The notes under the pieces are model-generated. The model saw only the letters and a list, made by a program, of their open reading frames with translations. It made no database searches and was not told where the DNA came from. The position numbers and the translations under genes were made by a program. Below are positions 1-7,035 of a stretch of 64,000 bases of DNA, in pieces. The stretch lies in NCBI RefSeq assembly GCF_913773735.1, contig NZ_CAJYEB010000018.1, positions 1 to 64,000 on the forward strand, written 5' to 3'. Within the stretch, counting starts at the first letter, position 1. Each line of letters opens with the position of its first letter. Source of the stretch: an uncultured Massilia sp. (GTDB lineage Bacteria > Pseudomonadota > Gammaproteobacteria > Burkholderiales > Burkholderiaceae_D).

Positions 1-455
1 CGCACGGCGCGGCGGATCGTCGGCGCGATGTCGGCCGTGGCGCGCACCTGCGCGTTCCATTTCGTCACCGTGCGCGAGATGCCCAGCGCATCGCATTCCT
101 GGAAGGCGCCGGTGCCGATCGACGCCGTCGCCACCTGCCCGCTGACGCACAGTACGGGAATCGAGTCGCTCAGCGCGTCGAGCAGGCCCGACGTGGTGTT
201 GGCGATGCCGGGGCCGGACGTGACGAACACGACGCCCGGGCGTCCCGTGGAACGCGCATAGCCCTGCGCGGCATGGACGGCCGCCTGTTCGTGGCGCACC
301 AGCACGTGGCGCAGCCGGGGTTCGCCGGCGAGGGCGTCGTACAGCGGCAGCACGGCGCCGCCGGGGTAGCCGAAGACGGTGTCGACGCCGCAGTCGAGCA
401 GGGTGCGCAGCAGCAGCGCGGCGCCGGTGGGGAGGGTGCCGGAAGAGGTATCCAT
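1..455 (-). CDS. ilvB: Acetolactate synthase-like large subunit, ThDP-dependent (5' part only)
   Basis: This is the first ~151 residues of a thiamine-diphosphate enzyme of the acetolactate synthase large-subunit family, which condenses two pyruvates (or pyruvate and 2-ketobutyrate) in branched-chain amino acid synthesis. The N-terminal PYR-type domain is clear: GYPGGAVLPLYDAL at residues 29-42, the conserved cofactor-activating Glu in RHEQAAVHAAQGYAR (about E56), TSGPG at 79-83 and GAFQECD at 116-122. The gene runs leftward out of the window, so the FAD and C-terminal ThDP domains are not visible. The ATG at 455 lacks a good Shine-Dalgarno. It diverges from an Lrp/AsnC regulator, a common arrangement for genes under Lrp-type control. 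Other members of this ThDP family cannot be excluded from this fragment. Confidence 0.85.
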   Translation of the reverse strand, partial: MDTSSGTLPTGAALLLRTLLDCGVDTVFGYPGGAVLPLYDALAGEPRLRHVLVRHEQAAVHAAQGYARSTGRPGVVFVTSGPGIANTTSGLLDALSDSIPVLCVSGQVATASIGTGAFQECDALGISRTVTKWNAQVRATADIAPTIRRAV

Positions 456-495
456 GGACTGAAATTCTATCGATCGCATGCCGGAAAGTGCTTCA

Positions 496-530
496 ATTTT
501 TCAGGTAATATGGGCATCCATACTGAAAAT
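496..530. promoter_or_regulatory. Dyad in the ilvB-like / Lrp divergent promoter region
   Basis: The 86-bp divergent gap is AT-rich compared with its surroundings. Arms ATTTTTCAG (496-504) and CTGAAAAT (523-530) face each other around an inner ATGG-GCAT-CCAT palindrome. Lrp/AsnC proteins typically bind such degenerate A/T-rich dyads and regulate their own gene and the divergent one, so this is a candidate autoregulatory site. This is inference; the left arm carries extra bases, so symmetry is imperfect. Confidence 0.4.
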
Positions 531-541
531 ATTTCGCTTTC

Positions 542-1012
542 ATGGACACTTCCAGAAAATCTTTCGACGCCGCGGACCTCCGCATCCTGGACATCCTGAT
601 CCGCGATTCGCGCACGCCGCTGCAGGAGATCGGCGAGGCCGTCGGGCTGTCCACGACCTCGTGCTGGAACCGCATCAAGCGCATGACCGAGGCCGGCGTC
701 CTGCAGGGCTACACGGTGCGGGTCGACCTGCCCAGCCTGGGCTGGGAAGACGTCGTGGTGGTCCAGGTCACGCTCGACAACCACAGCGAGGAAACGCTGT
801 ACGAATTCGGGCGCCAGCTGGAACGGATCCCCGAAGTGCTCGAAGCCCTGCTGATCTCCGGCGACTACGATTACTTCATCCGCATCGCCGTCAAGGACAC
901 GCGCGACTACGAACGGCTGCTGCGCGAACGGCTGTACAAGATCCCCGGCATCCGCCACAGCAAGTCCAGCTTCGTGCTGCGCACGCTGAAGAAGGTCGAT
1001 ACGCCGCTCTAG
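542..1012 (+). CDS. Lrp/AsnC family transcriptional regulator
   Basis: The 156-residue protein has the standard Lrp/AsnC layout. An N-terminal winged helix-turn-helix spans about residues 8-70, with the characteristic DAADLRILDILIRDSRTP and GLSTTSCWNRIKRM. The C-terminal alpha/beta RAM domain spans about 75-150 and contains SGDYDYFIRIAVKD. These proteins are amino-acid-responsive oligomeric regulators, commonly of amino-acid metabolism. The gene starts at an ATG with little upstream Shine-Dalgarno sequence and diverges from the ilvB-like gene. Its position beside an operon with an amino-acid oxidase, peptidases and a peptide transporter makes local control plausible, but no target is proven by sequence. 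Confidence 0.93.
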   Translation: MDTSRKSFDAADLRILDILIRDSRTPLQEIGEAVGLSTTSCWNRIKRMTEAGVLQGYTVRVDLPSLGWEDVVVVQVTLDNHSEETLYEFGRQLERIPEVLEALLISGDYDYFIRIAVKDTRDYERLLRERLYKIPGIRHSKSSFVLRTLKKVDTPL

Positions 1013-1017
1013 CCTCC

Positions 1018-1102
1018 GTCGGCCCGGCGCAGGCCGGGCCCCAATCTTGCGAGCATCCCGGCAGCGCCCAAAGAATTGGGCCCCGGCCTGCGCCGGGGCG
1101 AC
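1018..1102. repeat. REP-like inverted pair between convergent genes
   Basis: Two copies of a GC-rich palindromic unit face each other: a left arm at 1018-1045 containing CCCGGCGCAGGCCGGG and its near-perfect reverse complement at 1075-1102 containing CCCCGGCCTGCGCCGGGG. The same unit recurs as a facing pair at 19441-19522. The pair lies between the convergent ends of the Lrp gene and the astA operon and could also act as a bidirectional transcription stop. Confidence 0.75.
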
Positions 1103-1112
1103 GTGCGACTTG

Positions 1113-1316
1113 CTATGTCCTGCCGCGCCGCTCCTGGAGGCACGCCCGGCACTCGTACCCGGCGCGCTCGCGCGCGACGACGAAGAACTCGCCGTCCAGC
1201 GGCCACAGTTCGCCGCAGCACGCGCACACCTGCTCCTCGCCCAGTTCCGTCTCCGCCATGCGCCGCAAGCGCCCCTGCACCCGCTTCCAGGCGACGGCCA
1301 TGCCCGGCGCGCTCAT
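1113..1316 (-). CDS. Small zinc-ribbon-like protein (67 aa)
   Basis: The 67-residue product has two CxxC pairs, CACC and CRAC, about 25 residues apart, as expected for a single zinc-ribbon or rubredoxin-like knuckle. The N-terminus is basic (WKRVQGRLRRM). No enzyme signature is visible. Its ATG overlaps the astA stop in an ATGA junction, so it is translationally coupled and last in the leftward operon. Function is unknown; it could be a DNA-binding or accessory metal-site protein. The tight coupling and intact Cys pairs argue that it is a real gene rather than a chance ORF. Confidence 0.65.
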   Translation of the reverse strand: MSAPGMAVAWKRVQGRLRRMAETELGEEQVCACCGELWPLDGEFFVVARERAGYECRACLQERRGRT

Positions 1317-2362
1317 GGCCGACCCCCGGCCGACAGCGCCAGCACGCGCAGCGGCGCCCCCGGCGCGCAGCCGAGCGCGTCGAGGCAGGCGGGCGCCAGC
1401 ACGGGCGCGCGCGGATCGGCCGCCACGGCGACCGCGCGGAACGCGTCCCGGCGCGTCGTCGCCACCAGCACGGCCGGCGCATCGGCCGGCGCATCGGCCG
1501 GCGCATCCGCCGTCCCGTCCGTGGCGGCGACGGCGGGCAGCACCCGGCTCGCGCGCACCGCGCGCAGGTCGCGCACGTTCGCCTGCAGTACCGGCCCGCC
1601 GTCGAAGATGTCGACGTAGCCGTCGAAATGCAGGCCCTCCCCTTCCAGCATGCGGCGCGCCGGCACCGTGTCGTCGTGGGTGCGCCCGATCGCCGCGCGC
1701 GCCGCCTCGCCCAGCAGGTGCGTGTACAGCGGCAGGCGCGGCACCAGCTGCTCGATGAAGCGCCGGTCGCCGCTGCCGCACAAGTCGTCGGCCTCGTGGA
1801 AATCCATGCGGAAGAACGGCCGCCCCACGCTGTCCCAGAACGGCGAGCGGCCCTGCGCGTCCTGGTAGCCGCGCATCTCGGCGAAGATGCGCGCCGCGAA
1901 CAGCGCCGGGAACTGGGCGACGAACAGTAGCCGCGCCTTCGACAGCAGGCGGCCGTTCCAGCCCTGGCGGTAGTCCGGGTGCAGGTACAGCGAGCACAGT
2001 TCCGACGCCCCCGCGAGGTCGTGCACCAGGTGCAGCGACTGCACGCGGTTGACGAGCCCGGACTCGGGGCTGGCGTGCACCGAGGTGCTCAGGCGGTAGT
2101 TGTAGAACGGCTCGTCCAGGCCCACCGCGGCCTTGATGGCCGACACGCCGCAGATCCTTCCCGCGGCCGCGTCTTCCAGCACGAACAGGTAGTCGGCGGC
2201 ATGCGGCGCGATGGTCCCGGCGAACGACGCGGCGACGACGTCGAGCCGGCGCGCCAGCGCGGCGCGGTCGGGCTTGAGCGTGGTCATGCCGGCGCCGATC
2301 CCCGCCGCCAGCGCGAGGATGGCGTCGAGATCGTGCGCGGAGGCGTTGCGTACCACCAGCAT
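1313..2362 (-). CDS. astA: Arginine N-succinyltransferase (AstA) family acyltransferase
   Basis: The 349-residue protein matches the AstA family, GNAT-fold enzymes that succinylate the alpha-amino group of arginine (or ornithine) as the first step of the AST pathway. Visible hallmarks include SELCSLYLHPDYR, FAEMRG and SPFWDSVGRPFFRMDF, and the overall length is typical. The start ATG has GAGG five bases upstream. Near residues 285-296 an in-frame triple 12-bp repeat encodes an ADAP-ADAP-ADAP insert. The other ast genes (B, C, D, E) are absent nearby. Here the gene lies 7 bp downstream of a POT transporter, inside a peptide-catabolism operon, so it may act on arginine released from peptides or on a different amine. 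The family call is firm; the substrate is inferred. Confidence 0.85.
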   Translation of the reverse strand: MLVVRNASAHDLDAILALAAGIGAGMTTLKPDRAALARRLDVVAASFAGTIAPHAADYLFVLEDAAAGRICGVSAIKAAVGLDEPFYNYRLSTSVHASPESGLVNRVQSLHLVHDLAGASELCSLYLHPDYRQGWNGRLLSKARLLFVAQFPALFAARIFAEMRGYQDAQGRSPFWDSVGRPFFRMDFHEADDLCGSGDRRFIEQLVPRLPLYTHLLGEAARAAIGRTHDDTVPARRMLEGEGLHFDGYVDIFDGGPVLQANVRDLRAVRASRVLPAVAATDGTADAPADAPADAPAVLVATTRRDAFRAVAVAADPRAPVLAPACLDALGCAPGAPLRVLALSAGGRP

Positions 2363-2369
2363 GGCCGCC

Positions 2370-3722
2370 TCAGGGATCCGTCGATTCGCGCAGCGCGCCG
2401 TCGTGCGCGACGGCCGCGGCGTGGCGCAGGGCGGCGGCGCGGCGCGTCCGGTACAGCACCTCGATGCCCAGCAGCAGCAGGCCGGCGACGCCGCCGACCG
2501 CCGCCATGGCCAGGAAGAAGGCCTGCGGCGTCGTGCGTTCCCAGGCGGCGCCCACGATCCCCGCCAGCAGGTTGCCGGCGAAGGAGCACAGGAACCACGC
2601 GGCGATCGTGGTGGCGCCGAAGCGCGCCGGCGCCAGCCGGGCGAACAGGCCCAGGCCGACCGGCAGGATGTGCAGCTCGGCCAGCGTGAACACGGCGAAG
2701 AAGCCCACCAGCCAGAGCCAGTGGACCGGCACGGCGCCGCCCGCGCCCAGGGCGATCAGCAGCGCCAGCGCGCCGTAGCAGGCGCCCATCCCCGCCGCGC
2801 CTGCCGCCATGCGCCGCAGCGAGGACGCGATGCCGGCGCCCTCGCCCGCCACGGTGCCGGCGCGCCGCGCGCGCACGTTCCACGCATGCACCAGCACGGG
2901 GCTGATCAGGAACACGAACATCGGATTCAGGGCCTGGAACCAGGTCGCGGGGATCGCCATCCCGAACGCCAGGCGGTCGACGCGCGTGTCCATCCACAGC
3001 GCCAGCGTATTGCCGGTCTGTTCGTAGGCGGTGCGGAACAGCACCACCGCGAACGCCACGCCCAGCAGCAGGGCGACATGGCCGGCGCCGTCGCCCGCCT
3101 GCGCCGGACCCGCCGCGGCGCGGGCCGGGCGCGCCGGCGCGTCGGCCGGCAGGTACCTGCCGCCCCAGACGTAGATCGCCAGGCCCAGGCACATGCCGAT
3201 GCCGGCCGCGCCGAAGCCGTAGTGCCAGCCATACAGCTCGCCGAGCGTGCCGCACACCAGCGGCGCCAGGAAACCGCCCAGGTTGACGCCCACGTAGTAG
3301 ACGTTGAAGGCCGAATCGATGCGCCGGTCGCCTTTCGGGTACAGCAGCGGCACCTGGCTGGGCAGGTTCGGCAGGAACAGCCCGTTGCCGACGGCGATGA
3401 CGGCCATCGCGACGAAGAACAGCGGCTCGAACGCCATCATGAAGTGGCCGACGGCCATCAAGAGGCCGCCGATGACGACGGCGCGCTTGCGGCCCAGCCA
3501 GCGGTCGGCAAGCAGGCCGCCGAAGATCGGCGTCAGGTACACGCCGGCCGCGTAGGCGCCGAAGATGTAGGACGCGGTCGCCTGCGTCAGGTTCAGCCCC
3601 TTGGTCATGTAGTAGATCTGCAGGGCGCGCATGCCGAAGAAGGAGAATTTTTCCCACGTCTCCGTCAGGAACAGGATGGTGAGCCCCCTGGGCTGGCCGA
3701 ACCACGTGCCCTGGTCACGCAT
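2370..3722 (-). CDS. POT/PTR2-family proton-coupled peptide transporter
   Basis: This 450-residue inner-membrane protein of the major facilitator fold has the POT signature: ETWEKFSFFG near residues 21-30 (the ExxEK/R proton-coupling motif) and FGAYAAGVYLTPIFGGLLAD near 54-73, followed by RWLGRKR. POT carriers import di- and tripeptides with protons. About a dozen hydrophobic segments are present. I chose the ATG at 3722 because GGAG lies a suitable distance upstream; it overlaps the end of the preceding MlrC-type gene by 8 bp. A transporter of the PTR2 type is also the described identity of MlrD in microcystin-degrading clusters. Peptide import is therefore a reasonable role, but the substrate is not visible. 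Confidence 0.87.
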   Translation of the reverse strand: MRDQGTWFGQPRGLTILFLTETWEKFSFFGMRALQIYYMTKGLNLTQATASYIFGAYAAGVYLTPIFGGLLADRWLGRKRAVVIGGLLMAVGHFMMAFEPLFFVAMAVIAVGNGLFLPNLPSQVPLLYPKGDRRIDSAFNVYYVGVNLGGFLAPLVCGTLGELYGWHYGFGAAGIGMCLGLAIYVWGGRYLPADAPARPARAAAGPAQAGDGAGHVALLLGVAFAVVLFRTAYEQTGNTLALWMDTRVDRLAFGMAIPATWFQALNPMFVFLISPVLVHAWNVRARRAGTVAGEGAGIASSLRRMAAGAAGMGACYGALALLIALGAGGAVPVHWLWLVGFFAVFTLAELHILPVGLGLFARLAPARFGATTIAAWFLCSFAGNLLAGIVGAAWERTTPQAFFLAMAAVGGVAGLLLLGIEVLYRTRRAAALRHAAAVAHDGALRESTDP

Positions 3723-5223
3723 GGCCGTGCTCCGCCAGGCCGAGCGCCTCGGCCTCGCCGATCGCATCGAGCGGCCACATGGGCCGGCGCAGGTGCGCGT
3801 AGGGCAGGCTCGCCAGGTCGCTGTTCAGGGCGCCGGGGGCGTCGCAGAACAGGGTCGTGCCGGCGATGGCGTCGAACCAGGCGCGGAAGTGCCGCGTCGA
3901 CTTCACCACCACCAGGCGCTTCGCAGCCAGGTCGATGCCGAGCTGGGTGAAGCACTCGGGCGAGAACACCTGCTGGCGCCGGGTGTTCAGGACGATGTCG
4001 ATGCCGCCGGCGCGCACCGCCACCGCGTCGCCCAGCGCCTCGGTGTACCGGCCGGCCAGGCCGTGCTGGCGCGCGTCGCGGCGCACCGCGGTGACGGTGG
4101 CGCGCACGTCGACCGGCTGGCCGGACGCGACGCCGACCTTGCCGCCGATGCGCAGCGCCAGCTCGGCGCCGACGCCGGCGTCCATGGCCAGCTGCACGGC
4201 CAGCGGATCCCAGATCATCCCCAGCGCCACGTCGCGCGCATCGCGCTCGATCAGGACGCGCAGGACGAAGGTGCTGTCGCAGGCCGCGCCGCCGCCGGGG
4301 TTGTCGGCGCCGTCCGCCAGCACGCACAGGCCGGTGGCGTCGGCCAGGCCCGCGGCGACGGCGTCGTCCACCGACAGCATGGCGCGCGCGCCCAGCGAGC
4401 GCAGCGCGAAGAACGACTGCGCCAGCTGCGCGGCGATGCGTCCGGCGCGCGCCGCGTGCGCCGCGCCGGTGTCGTGCACCACCATCACGGCGGCGCCGGT
4501 GGCGGCGGTGTCGGACCACGGGAAACCGTGCATCAGCGAGATCGACAGGATGCCGGCCTGCGCCTCGCAGGCCCGCACCAGGTCCAGCAGCGCGCGCATC
4601 GGCGCGTCGCCGGTGCCGAACAGTCCCAGCATCGGCAGCGTGCGCACCAGCACGGCCGGGCGGCACTCGCCGCGCGCCATGCGCGCCAGGATCGCGTGCA
4701 GCTCGCGCGTGCGCGCCAGGTAGTCGGTGTGCGGGTATTCCTTGCAGGCGACCAGCACGGCGCCGCTGGCCGTCATCGCCGGCGTCAGGTTGCCGTGCAG
4801 GTCCAGCAGCGCGCCCACCGGCACGGCGGGACCGACCAGCGCGCGCACGCGATTCAACAGATCGCCTTCGCAATCCGGGTAGCCGTGCGCGATCATCGCG
4901 CCGTGCAGCACCAGCACGACGGCGTCCACCGGGCCGGCCGCGCGCAGTTGCTCGAGCAGTTCGTCGCGCAGCGCCTCCCAGGTCGCGCGCGCGACCGGTC
5001 CGCCGGGCTGGGCCCAGGCGCACAGCCCGAAGGTGACGTCGTCGCCGTGCGCGCGCGCGACATCGAGCAGGAAGCCGTAGCCGGGAAAGTCGCGCGCCTG
5101 GGCCAGGGCGCCGTCACCGCCGCCGGGACGGTACAGGATGCCTTCCTCGAACGCGCGCATCGTGGTCGGGATCGGCGAGAAGCTGTTGGTCTCGTGGGCC
5201 AGGGCGGCCAGGAAGATGTGCAT
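3715..5223 (-). CDS. MlrC-type M81 family metallopeptidase, copy 1
   Basis: The protein of about 502 residues belongs to the M81/MlrC (DUF1485) family; the founding member cleaves linear microcystin fragments and similar peptides with a zinc ion. Conserved elements include HETNSF (10-15), HGAM (107-110), DCEGD (117-121), the DLH metal motif (D141, H143), KEYPHTD (161-167, probable third ligand H165), HGFPW, and DNPGGG in the second half. No signal peptide is seen, so action is cytoplasmic. The ATG at 5223 has GAGGAG upstream. It sits between a DAO-type oxidase (11-bp gap) and a POT transporter (8-bp overlap). A second family member lies at 7933-9417 with all candidate ligands at the same residue numbers. 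The substrate is unknown. Confidence 0.88.
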   Translation of the reverse strand: MHIFLAALAHETNSFSPIPTTMRAFEEGILYRPGGGDGALAQARDFPGYGFLLDVARAHGDDVTFGLCAWAQPGGPVARATWEALRDELLEQLRAAGPVDAVVLVLHGAMIAHGYPDCEGDLLNRVRALVGPAVPVGALLDLHGNLTPAMTASGAVLVACKEYPHTDYLARTRELHAILARMARGECRPAVLVRTLPMLGLFGTGDAPMRALLDLVRACEAQAGILSISLMHGFPWSDTAATGAAVMVVHDTGAAHAARAGRIAAQLAQSFFALRSLGARAMLSVDDAVAAGLADATGLCVLADGADNPGGGAACDSTFVLRVLIERDARDVALGMIWDPLAVQLAMDAGVGAELALRIGGKVGVASGQPVDVRATVTAVRRDARQHGLAGRYTEALGDAVAVRAGGIDIVLNTRRQQVFSPECFTQLGIDLAAKRLVVVKSTRHFRAWFDAIAGTTLFCDAPGALNSDLASLPYAHLRRPMWPLDAIGEAEALGLAEHGHA

Positions 5224-5234
5224 GGCGGCGCTCC

Positions 5235-6368
5235 TCAGGGCTGGAAACGTGCGGGGCTGATCTGCGCGGGGTCGAAGCCGGCCGCGGCCAGCTGCGGGTC
5301 GGGCGCCTCGCCCAGCAGGGCCGAGGCGAAGTAGCGGCCGGCGGCCGGCGCCGACTGGATGCCGTAGCCGCCCTGGGCGGCGGCCCAGAAGAAGCCGGGC
5401 AGCGCGGGGTCGTGGCCGCCCACCAGCTCGCCGTCGGCGACGAAGCTGCGCAGGCCCGCCCACACGTGGCTCGGGCGGCGGATGCGCAGCGTGGTGAAGC
5501 GCTCGATGTTGTCGATGGCGATCGCGATGTCCAGCTCCTCGGCCTGCACGTCGTGCGGCGGCGCCGGGTCGGCGTTGCAGGGGGAGCCCAGCAGCATGCC
5601 GGCGTCGGGCTTGATGTAGAAGGACTGGCGCACGTCCAGGAACAGCGGCCAGTGCGCGACCGCCATCCCTTCCGGCGGCGCGAAGATGAAGGCCGAGCGG
5701 CGCTTGGGCACCAGCCCCACCGGCGCGGCGCCGGCCAGGCCGCCCACGGCGTCGGCCCAGGCCCCGGCGGCGTTCACGACGACCGGCGCCCGGTAGCTGC
5801 CGTTCGGCGTGCTCACCGTCCAGACGCCGTCGGCGTGCCGCATGCCGGTGACGGCGGCGTCGCAGACGACGCCGCTGCCGTTCCTGCGCACGCCGCGCAG
5901 GAAGCCCTGCAGCAGCGCGTCGACGTCGATGTCGGCCGCGTCCTTTTCCAGCACCCCGCCGATCACGTGCTCGGGGCGCAGCACCGGCAGGAACGCCAGC
6001 GCCTGGCGCGCGTCCAGGCGCTCGACGCGCGACGAGGTGCCGCGTACCGCGGCCTCGTGCGCGGCCAGTTCGTCTTCCTGGCCGGGACCGGCGAACATGA
6101 AGGCGCCGCGCGGCGCGAGCAGCGGATGCTCGCAGAATCCCGCCGGCGGGGCGTTGAAGAAATCGATGCTGGCACGGCTCAGCGCCCGCACCTGGGCCGG
6201 GCCGTAGCTCTCCATGAACAGCGCCGCCGAGCGGCCGGTGCTGTGGTAACCCGGCTGCGCCTCGCGCTCCAGCACGAGGACGCGGGCCTGGCGCGACAGC
6301 CAGTACGCGGTCGACGCCCCGCCGATGCCCGCGCCGATGACGATGAAATCCGCCGTTTGATGACTCAT
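5235..6368 (-). CDS. FAD-dependent oxidoreductase, DAO (D-amino-acid/glycine oxidase) family
   Basis: The 377-residue flavoprotein has the N-terminal dinucleotide motif IVIGAGIGGASTAYWLS, then the DAO-family GYHSTGRSAALF. VVNAAGAWAD lies in the middle and the C-terminal FAD-contacting segment is GGYGIQSAPAAGRY. Such enzymes oxidise amines or amino acids, often D-isomers or N-methyl types, to imines plus a reduced flavin. It is the first gene of a leftward operon with an MlrC-type peptidase, a POT transporter and AstA. The divergent neighbour is RidA, which hydrolyses reactive imines, so the pair makes chemical sense. DadA-like dehydrogenase activity rather than oxygen use is equally possible. 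Confidence 0.88.
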   Translation of the reverse strand: MSHQTADFIVIGAGIGGASTAYWLSRQARVLVLEREAQPGYHSTGRSAALFMESYGPAQVRALSRASIDFFNAPPAGFCEHPLLAPRGAFMFAGPGQEDELAAHEAAVRGTSSRVERLDARQALAFLPVLRPEHVIGGVLEKDAADIDVDALLQGFLRGVRRNGSGVVCDAAVTGMRHADGVWTVSTPNGSYRAPVVVNAAGAWADAVGGLAGAAPVGLVPKRRSAFIFAPPEGMAVAHWPLFLDVRQSFYIKPDAGMLLGSPCNADPAPPHDVQAEELDIAIAIDNIERFTTLRIRRPSHVWAGLRSFVADGELVGGHDPALPGFFWAAAQGGYGIQSAPAAGRYFASALLGEAPDPQLAAAGFDPAQISPARFQP

Positions 6369-6414
6369 ACGATCCCTGCTCGCCTTCCGCCCGGAACGGG
6401 CTGCTTTTCAAAAA

Positions 6415-6465
6415 AAGAAAATTCTTCCGATATTGAAAGATATGCCAGCGCAACGCGCCGCGCAA
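6415..6465 (-). promoter_or_regulatory. Promoter and operator-like site of the oxidase/MlrC operon
   Basis: Reading leftward, TTGCGC (6465-6460) and TATCTT (6442-6437) are 17 bp apart and form a plausible but weak sigma70 promoter. Immediately downstream the strand reads AATATCGGAAGAATTTTC. The same sequence, less one G, follows the ridA promoter in the same orientation relative to its gene. This placement suits an operator bound by a local repressor, possibly the XRE-cupin protein encoded at 7036-7854 or the Lrp-type protein. Confidence 0.5.
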
Positions 6466-6535
6466 GCATTTTCTGGAAGAAATACGCAAGGAAACGCGGC
6501 ATGTCGCGCGCGGCGCGACGACGGCAGAACACCGT

Positions 6536-6593
6536 TTGACAGGGCCGCGGGTGACCGGGATAATAATTTATTTCTATATCGGAAAATTTTCCG
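6536..6593 (+). promoter_or_regulatory. ridA promoter with palindromic operator
   Basis: TTGACA (6536-6541) and GATAAT (6559-6564) are separated by exactly 17 bp, a near-consensus sigma70 promoter. About 10 to 23 bases after the expected start site lies the perfect 14-bp palindrome CGGAAAATTTTCCG (6580-6593), preceded by TATAT. It matches the sequence in the divergent oxidase promoter. The location suggests a repressor operator. Confidence 0.7.
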
Positions 6594-6607
6594 AAAGCGA
6601 GCCAGCC

Positions 6608-6982
6608 ATGTCCACCATCCAGCGCATCCCGAGCGACCTGCCCTTCCCGTTTTCCAAGGCCGTCGAGGCCGGCGGCTTCCTGTTCCTGTCGGGCCAGATC
6701 CCGCTCGACCCGGACGGCAAGCCGCTGCGCGGCCCCATCGCGGACCAGGCCCGCAATGTGCTCGAGCGCATCGCGGCGACGCTGGCGCAGGCCGGCGCGA
6801 CGCTGGAGGACGTGGTGCGGGTGACCGTGTGGCTGTCGGACCTGGCGCTGTTCGGCGAATTCAACGCGGTCTACGGGGAGGTGTTCAAGGCGCCGCACCT
6901 GCCGGCCAGGTCGACCGTGCGCGCGCAGCTGGCGTTCGACGTGGACGTCGAGATCGAGGTGACGGCGTACCGGCCGCGCTGA
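6608..6982 (+). CDS. RidA/YjgF/YER057c family 2-iminoalkanoate deaminase
   Basis: The 124-residue protein is a typical Rid protein, a trimeric enzyme that hydrolyses reactive enamines and imines made by PLP enzymes or amino-acid oxidases. The family pattern is intact: FLSGQIPLDPDG near residues 23-34, ARSTVRAQLAFDVDVEIE near 100-117 with the catalytic-type Arg, and the closing Glu pair. The ATG at 6608 was chosen because it gives the standard family N-terminus; upstream in-frame sequence is the promoter. It diverges from the DAO-type oxidase and shares an operator-like sequence with it, suggesting that it detoxifies the oxidase's imine product. Whether it is RidA proper or a Rid1-7 subgroup member cannot be decided here. 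Confidence 0.92.
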   Translation: MSTIQRIPSDLPFPFSKAVEAGGFLFLSGQIPLDPDGKPLRGPIADQARNVLERIAATLAQAGATLEDVVRVTVWLSDLALFGEFNAVYGEVFKAPHLPARSTVRAQLAFDVDVEIEVTAYRPR

Positions 6983-6998
6983 CCCGGTAGCGGGGAAC

Positions 6999-7020
6999 GC
7001 GGGACGCCGCGGCGTCCCGC
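6999..7020. terminator. GC-rich perfect palindrome between convergent ridA and XRE genes
   Basis: A 22-bp perfect palindrome (GCGGGACGCC and its complement) lies between the ends of ridA and the leftward XRE regulator. It could form a strong hairpin in either transcript. No T-tract follows on either strand, so classical intrinsic termination is uncertain; it may be a REP-type or Rho-assisted stop. Confidence 0.4.
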
Positions 7021-7035
7021 CTGCCCTGGACGGGC

